Of a DNA stretch of 10,029 nucleotides, positions 6,604 through 10,029 are shown piece after piece. A model generated the notes under the pieces. That model did not search any database. It had not been told where the DNA came from and saw nothing but the letters and a program-made list of their open reading frames with translations. Positions within the stretch are counted from its first letter, which is position 1. Each line of letters begins with the position of its first letter. Source of the DNA: Thermoplasmata archaeon. GTDB lineage: Archaea > Thermoplasmatota > Thermoplasmata > Thermoplasmatales > Thermoplasmataceae. The position numbers were made by a program, and so were the translations under genes. Location: contig JAKBRR010000030.1 of the NCBI GenBank assembly GCA_021845325.1, forward strand, positions 1-10,029. The letters are read 5' to 3'.

Positions 6604-7191
6604 TCAGTTTTCCTCCTTGTTCTTTGCAAGTTTAATCCATTCCTTTTTGCCTAAACCAATCTGCTTCATGGTAAAACCTATTTTGCTGTCCTTCACTGAA
6701 GAGGAGCTAAGATTAAGAAGAACTATTCTTACTCTGAGAATGTCTCCTGTACGGATTTCCCTTCCTGTTTCTTTTCCTATTAACCTCTGATTGGAAGGGT
6801 CAACATCAATTCTATCATCCATAATCTGACTTATGTGTAAAAGACCCTCAAATGGGCCAAATCTGAGAAAAACACCGAGTTTAGGAACTACGGATATAAC
6901 AAGGGCATCAACAACTTCCTGCATTTTTGGTGTGTATGCAAGAGCCCTGTATTTTATGGATTGATAAACTCCGCCATCTCCGTGAACAATCGAGGCTTCT
7001 CCAACTGGTTCAACATCAATCAGAGAAATAACATAACACTTCCCCGTGATGTGATTGTTTTCATCCTTCATATCAAGTATTCTACCGCACAAAGTATCCC
7101 TTGCTACGTCCTCCACAGCCTGGTCGAAGGATTCACCTAATAATTGGGGCGGTACTCTGGTAACATGCTCATCCTCTATGATTGTGTACAA
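6604..7191 (-). CDS. rpo7: DNA-directed RNA polymerase subunit Rpo7 (RpoE', E1)
   Basis: This 195-residue protein is the archaeal Rpo7, which with Rpo4 forms the stalk of RNA polymerase and helps promoter opening and RNA binding. The N-terminal domain starts YTIIEDEHVTRVPPQLLGE and includes VHGDGGVYQSIKYRALAY and KMQEVVDALVISV. An S1/OB RNA-binding domain follows from about residue 80 (GVFLRFGPFEGLLHISQIMDD, then GDILRVRIVLLNLSS; both in pieces). The C-terminus GFTMKQIGLGKKEWI is typical. The start is a TTG at 7191, with an in-frame TAA immediately before it and a GAGGG Shine-Dalgarno 7 bases upstream, so no longer form is possible. It is the first gene of the five-gene operon; the promoter is probably near 7271-7280. 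Confidence 0.95.
   Translation of the reverse strand: MYTIIEDEHVTRVPPQLLGESFDQAVEDVARDTLCGRILDMKDENNHITGKCYVISLIDVEPVGEASIVHGDGGVYQSIKYRALAYTPKMQEVVDALVISVVPKLGVFLRFGPFEGLLHISQIMDDRIDVDPSNQRLIGKETGREIRTGDILRVRIVLLNLSSSSVKDSKIGFTMKQIGLGKKEWIKLAKNKEEN
6609..6617 (-). promoter_or_regulatory. strong Shine-Dalgarno that decides the spt4 TTG start
   Basis: On the - strand AAGGAGG lies within the last codons of rpo7, about 8 bases before the TTG at 6603. This near-perfect match to the 16S anti-SD justifies the unusual start codon placed right after the rpo7 TGA. Confidence 0.8.
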
Positions 7192-7209
7192 TTAAATTCC
7201 CTCTATTTA

Positions 7210-7249
7210 ACCCTGATTGTTTGCTACTAGTTAAGATTATTCTCAGGGT
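7210..7249 (-). promoter_or_regulatory. possible hairpin in the rpo7 operon leader
   Basis: ACCCTGA (7210-7216) is a perfect 7-bp inverted repeat of TCAGGGT (7243-7249), with a 26-base loop. It lies in the presumed 5' leader of the rpo7 message, ending 18 bases before the TTG start. If the TATA candidate at 7271-7280 is right, the RNA would begin at about the outer arm. A regulatory role is inference. Confidence 0.35.
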
Positions 7250-7256
7250 CATCTAT

Positions 7257-7283
7257 GATATTTTTCTTACCTATAAAAATATC
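7257..7283. promoter_or_regulatory. perfect 9-bp inverted repeat over the divergent promoter region
   Basis: GATATTTTT (7257-7265) and AAAAATATC (7275-7283) are perfect inverted copies separated by 9 bases. The right arm overlaps the candidate TATA box of the rpo7 operon (- strand, TTTTTATAG at 7271-7279). It could be an operator for a dimeric regulator, or simply AT-rich promoter symmetry. Confidence 0.45.
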
Positions 7284-7328
7284 TGGTTATAAAACTCTTC
7301 AATTGTTTCATTGATAAATAATCAAAAA

Positions 7329-7337
7329 GTTATAAAG
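7329..7337 (+). promoter_or_regulatory. TATA box for the acyl-CoA dehydrogenase operon
   Basis: GTTATAAAG with an A-run just upstream that could act as a BRE is centred about 26 bases before the ATG at 7360, and only about 17 before the ATG at 7351. No SD precedes either ATG. A leaderless message would favour the second ATG. Another TATA-like site (TTATAAAA, 7287-7294) would give a leader of about 35-40 bases. Confidence 0.5.
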
Positions 7338-7350
7338 AGTCTTCTAACAT

Positions 7351-8514
7351 ATGGAAAGAATGATTACGATCGAAAAGGAAGAACACAAATCTTTGAGAGA
7401 GAACGTCAGGGATTTCGTTAAGAAAAGAGTAGAACCAATATGTATCAGGATGGATGAAGAGGACATGTTTCCTGTTGATCTTTTTAGGGAAATGGGAAAA
7501 ATGGGTTACCTTGGCGTTACCATACCTGAAGAATTCGGTGGATCAGGAATGGATTATCTTTCCCAGGGAATTATAGAAGAAGAGCTGGGTTATTCATCAG
7601 CCTCACTTGCGCTGTCATATGGGGCACACAGTAATCTATGCCTTGACAGCCTGTACAGAAATGGATCCAAACAGCACAGGGAAGAATATGTTCCAAAACT
7701 TTCAAGCGGTCAGTGGATTGGATCACTGGGATTAACAGAGCCATCATCTGGATCAGATGCGCTTGCGATGAAAACCACAGCAGAAAGAAATGGAGACCTA
7801 TACACAATAAACGGTTCAAAGACGCTTATTACGAATGCCCCATATTCAGATTTCTTTCTTACATATGCCAAAACTGGAGGGAATTATACCGCTTTTGCTA
7901 TCCTGAGTACTGATGAGGGTTTTTCACGTGGAAAGAAATTTAATAAAATGGGAATGAGAGGTTCGCCAACCGGGGAGATTTATTTTCAAAATTTGCAAAT
8001 TAGGGATGACCGAATCGTTGGAAAACCTGGAGGTGCAAAGAGTATAATTCTAAGTGGTCTTAACATAGAGAGAATCATACTTTCTTTTATATTTGTAGGT
8101 ATAGCAAGAAGGGCTCTGGAGGAATCATTAAAATATTCCATAGAGCGCAAGCAATTTGGCCAGCCCCTCTATGAATTTGAAATGATTCAGGATAAACTTG
8201 CAACTATGTATACAAAATACGAAACTGCAAGAATAATGGCTTATGAGTCCCTGGTAAGAGTACAGGAAGATAAAATGGATGCACTTCACGCTGCCTCTGC
8301 TATCCTTTACGCTGCTGAAATCTCTGAACAGGTTTCAAGAGACGCAATTCAGATCCATGGTGGATATGGCTATGTTAAGGATTCAGGGATAGAAAGACTT
8401 CTCAGGGATGCCATTTTGGGGCAAATAGGGGCCGGAACCACGGAAATTAGAAAACATATAATAGCAGGTACGTTGGTTAAACAATTCAAAGATAACCCCA
8501 GGATTTTAGAATGA
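7351..8514 (+). CDS. acyl-CoA dehydrogenase, isovaleryl/long-chain type
   Basis: This 387-residue FAD enzyme of the acyl-CoA dehydrogenase family oxidises acyl-CoA to enoyl-CoA and passes electrons to ETF. Family signature 1 is GLTEPSSGSDALA (127-139) and signature 2 is QIHGGYGYVKDSGIERLLRD (334-353). The MCAD-type catalytic Glu position (YEGT motif) reads IGAGTTEIRK here, so Ala361 replaces that Glu. Glu240 in SGLNIERIIL matches the helix-G Glu of isovaleryl-CoA and long-chain enzymes. This points to that subfamily and to branched-chain (leucine) or long-chain substrates. The length is normal. The start could be 7351 or ATG 7360; the latter sits 26 bases after a TATA box. The stop overlaps the NMD3 start as ATGA, so the two genes are co-transcribed. 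It is divergent from the rpo7 operon. Confidence 0.93.
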   Translation: MERMITIEKEEHKSLRENVRDFVKKRVEPICIRMDEEDMFPVDLFREMGKMGYLGVTIPEEFGGSGMDYLSQGIIEEELGYSSASLALSYGAHSNLCLDSLYRNGSKQHREEYVPKLSSGQWIGSLGLTEPSSGSDALAMKTTAERNGDLYTINGSKTLITNAPYSDFFLTYAKTGGNYTAFAILSTDEGFSRGKKFNKMGMRGSPTGEIYFQNLQIRDDRIVGKPGGAKSIILSGLNIERIILSFIFVGIARRALEESLKYSIERKQFGQPLYEFEMIQDKLATMYTKYETARIMAYESLVRVQEDKMDALHAASAILYAAEISEQVSRDAIQIHGGYGYVKDSGIERLLRDAILGQIGAGTTEIRKHIIAGTLVKQFKDNPRILE

Positions 8515-9521
8515 AATGTATAAATTGTGGCAGGAATGAGGCCATAGAACGGGGCCTTTGCGCAGCCTGCATTACTGAAAGCATTAAGATCACTCCCCCT
8601 GGAACTTATGAAATCACTGTATGCCCTAAATGTGAATCTGTACTGGTAGGAAAAAGATGGGTAGAGGAAAATGGTCAGAATTTATTTGAAAGAAAACTTC
8701 TTGAATCAATAACTACAAACGATAAAAACGGCTCCATAGACCTGGCAAAATCAAACATCAGGATTCATGATTATAAGGGAACAGCAACATTACATATCTC
8801 AGTTAAAAGAACAGGATTGGATAATATTGAGCAGGATTTCGAAATACCTTACAAGGTCAGGAAAGTGAGCTGTCCTTCCTGTAATAAGGCAACAGGGTCA
8901 TATTATGAGGGGAAAATCCAGATCAGGGGATTCAAGGAAGAAGACAACCCTCTTCTGGAAAAGATTACAGAATTTATCCTGAGAAGAATGGATATATATT
9001 CAAAAAAGTCAAACGATTCCTTTGTATCTTCCGTTGAAAAGCTAAGGGAGGGATATGACATATACCTTGGCAAGAAAAATGATTGTGACAGGATATGCAA
9101 AGATATATCCAGAGATTATTTTTCTAATCTTAATGTTTCCAAAACACTTGCGGGAATGAAAGAGGGTCATGAAATTTATAGATACACATATTCAATGAGA
9201 ATTCTTGATCTGATTCCTGGAGATATAGTTGAGGTTAATGGTACTGAATTCATGCTGAAAAAAATATCTCCTCAGGTAGTATATCTTATTGATACGGAAA
9301 AGAACCGTGATATTGTTATGAGACAGAATGAATTTTTTTCATCCAGATTTAATATAAGAAATTTTTCGGCAGATAAAAGAAGATTCATAAGAATATCAGG
9401 CACAGACAGTGAAACAGTATTTATGGATTCATTGGATTTTAAGCAGGTTACGTTGAAGGAGGCAATAAGCGATCCTGAAATAGACCTATTTCTTTATAGA
9501 GAGGAATATTATCGCTTATAG
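8511..9521 (+). CDS. archaeal NMD3 family protein
   Basis: This 336-residue protein is the archaeal relative of eukaryotic NMD3, the adaptor that binds the 60S subunit during late maturation and export. The archaeal role is presumably in large-subunit assembly or quality control. Four Cys pairs are visible: Cys3/Cys6, Cys17/Cys20, Cys38/Cys41 (CPKC) and Cys121/Cys124 (CPSC), giving zinc ribbons. Family segments include KVSCPSCNKATGSYYEGKIQ, the stretch KLREGYDIYLGKKNDCDRI, then SKTLAGMKEGHEIYRYTYSM. An OB-like C-terminal part begins LDLIPGDIVEVNG. The length fits archaeal members, which lack the eukaryotic export tail. The ATG overlaps the dehydrogenase stop as ATGA, and an AGGA Shine-Dalgarno lies 7 bases upstream. 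The arginine deiminase-like gene follows after 10 bases. Confidence 0.92.
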   Translation: MKCINCGRNEAIERGLCAACITESIKITPPGTYEITVCPKCESVLVGKRWVEENGQNLFERKLLESITTNDKNGSIDLAKSNIRIHDYKGTATLHISVKRTGLDNIEQDFEIPYKVRKVSCPSCNKATGSYYEGKIQIRGFKEEDNPLLEKITEFILRRMDIYSKKSNDSFVSSVEKLREGYDIYLGKKNDCDRICKDISRDYFSNLNVSKTLAGMKEGHEIYRYTYSMRILDLIPGDIVEVNGTEFMLKKISPQVVYLIDTEKNRDIVMRQNEFFSSRFNIRNFSADKRRFIRISGTDSETVFMDSLDFKQVTLKEAISDPEIDLFLYREEYYRL

Positions 9522-9531
9522 GTGTTCACAA

Positions 9532-10029
9532 ATGTGGGTAAATGCTGAATTTGATACTCTACGTGAAGTTATTATGCACAGGCCAGGACCAGAAATAGAA
9601 TATGCAATGCTTGCGCCAAAGCAATTCCTTTTTGAAAGGCCGTTTCGGTCAAGAGAAGCTCTGAAAGAACATGAAGCACTGGAATCAATTCTCAGGGAAA
9701 ACGGAGTTAAAGTAAGCATTTTGAAAGATCTGGTCATTGATACGGCCGATTCAGATAAGGCCTTCAGGAAGGCACTGGAACAGAAGGTTGGGGAAACTGT
9801 GAGGTATTACGGTTCCATGGAAACAGCATCAGATATGAAAAATGAGCTTGAAAAAAACCTCAGTATACTTGATTCGAGCACATTATTCAACACCCTGATT
9901 CTTGAACCATCACTGGATATAAAAAAAATCAATCAAAGTGATCCTGGATATCCCACTATTTATTCCAATCTTCCTCTTGCAAACCTTTATTTCATGAGAG
10001 ATCAGCAGGCTGTATCCAGTAATGGTATT
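9532..10029 (+). CDS. arginine deiminase-like protein (guanidino-modifying superfamily), 3' end outside window
   Basis: The frame is open from ATG 9532 to the window edge, giving 166 residues of what is usually a protein of about 400. The N-terminus FDTLREVIMHRPGPEIE (7-23) and FERPFRSREALKEHEALESIL (34-54, in pieces FERPFRSREA and LKEHEALESIL) match the arginine deiminase start. NLYFMRDQQAVSSNGI (151-166) carries the substrate-binding Asp157 in an F-x-RD motif. The His, Glu and catalytic Cys lie beyond the window and cannot be checked. Arginine deiminase converts arginine to citrulline and ammonia, feeding ATP synthesis via carbamate kinase or acid resistance. RDQQ rather than the common RDP leaves open a related amidinotransferase or dihydrolase. 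The start is supported by AGGTG (9520-9524), 7 bases upstream and overlapping the NMD3 stop, so it is likely in the same operon. Confidence 0.82.
   Translation, partial: MWVNAEFDTLREVIMHRPGPEIEYAMLAPKQFLFERPFRSREALKEHEALESILRENGVKVSILKDLVIDTADSDKAFRKALEQKVGETVRYYGSMETASDMKNELEKNLSILDSSTLFNTLILEPSLDIKKINQSDPGYPTIYSNLPLANLYFMRDQQAVSSNGI

Noticed and set aside
7571..7819. 82-codon open frame on the - strand inside the acyl-CoA dehydrogenase gene
   Set aside because: Shadow of a well-supported gene with both family signatures intact; no promoter or SD of its own.
1..10029. CRISPR array, toxin-antitoxin pair, restriction or other defence genes, intact insertion sequence
   Set aside because: I looked for regularly spaced repeats, transposase motifs, terminal inverted repeats with target duplications and defence domains, and saw none that I could support.

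Overview
The window looks like a chromosomal housekeeping segment from an archaeon, most likely of the Thermoplasmatales (Thermoplasma, Ferroplasma or Cuniculiplasma relatives). The lineage call rests on archaeal-only genes (rpo7/rpoE1, spt4, the DUF359 dephospho-CoA kinase, rps24e, rps27ae, DUF763, DUF2175 and archaeal NMD3). It also rests on AT-rich DNA, heavy use of AGA/AGG/ATA codons, TATA boxes about 25 bases before apparently leaderless starts, and TTG starts with good Shine-Dalgarno sites. The genus cannot be fixed from this sequence alone.

Layout. Bases 2-934 (+) hold the 3' part of a DNA-binding regulator that is open at the left edge. Bases 935-1385 are non-coding and include a stretch that may be a decayed gene, followed by a very AT-rich promoter region. 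Bases 1386-3923 (+) encode an 845-residue multi-pass membrane protein with a large, potentially N-glycosylated outer domain. I do not recognise its family, and it is the least explained gene here. Facing it with a 6-base gap is a DUF763 gene (3930-5030, -). DUF763 is divergent from a small zinc-finger-like DUF2175 gene (5077-5385, +) across only 46 bases.

Bases 5467-7191 (-) are a compact five-gene operon reading rpo7, spt4, dpck, rps24e, rps27ae. It combines RNA polymerase stalk and elongation factor genes with CoA biosynthesis and two small ribosomal proteins. Junctions are abutting or overlapping. The rpo7 and spt4 genes are in the same frame, separated by a single TGA and a TTG start. The 53-residue rps27ae gene is easily missed because of its size.

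Divergent from this operon across 159 bases is a second operon on the + strand: an isovaleryl/long-chain type acyl-CoA dehydrogenase (7351-8514), NMD3 (8511-9521, ATGA overlap) and an arginine deiminase-like gene running off the right edge (9532-10029). The divergent control region carries a perfect 9-bp inverted repeat and a possible leader hairpin before rpo7.

I see no CRISPR array, tRNA, rRNA, intact insertion sequence or defence system. The best leads are the unrecognised surface protein, the rpo7/spt4 junction, the DUF763/DUF2175 divergent pair and the symmetrical elements between the two housekeeping operons.
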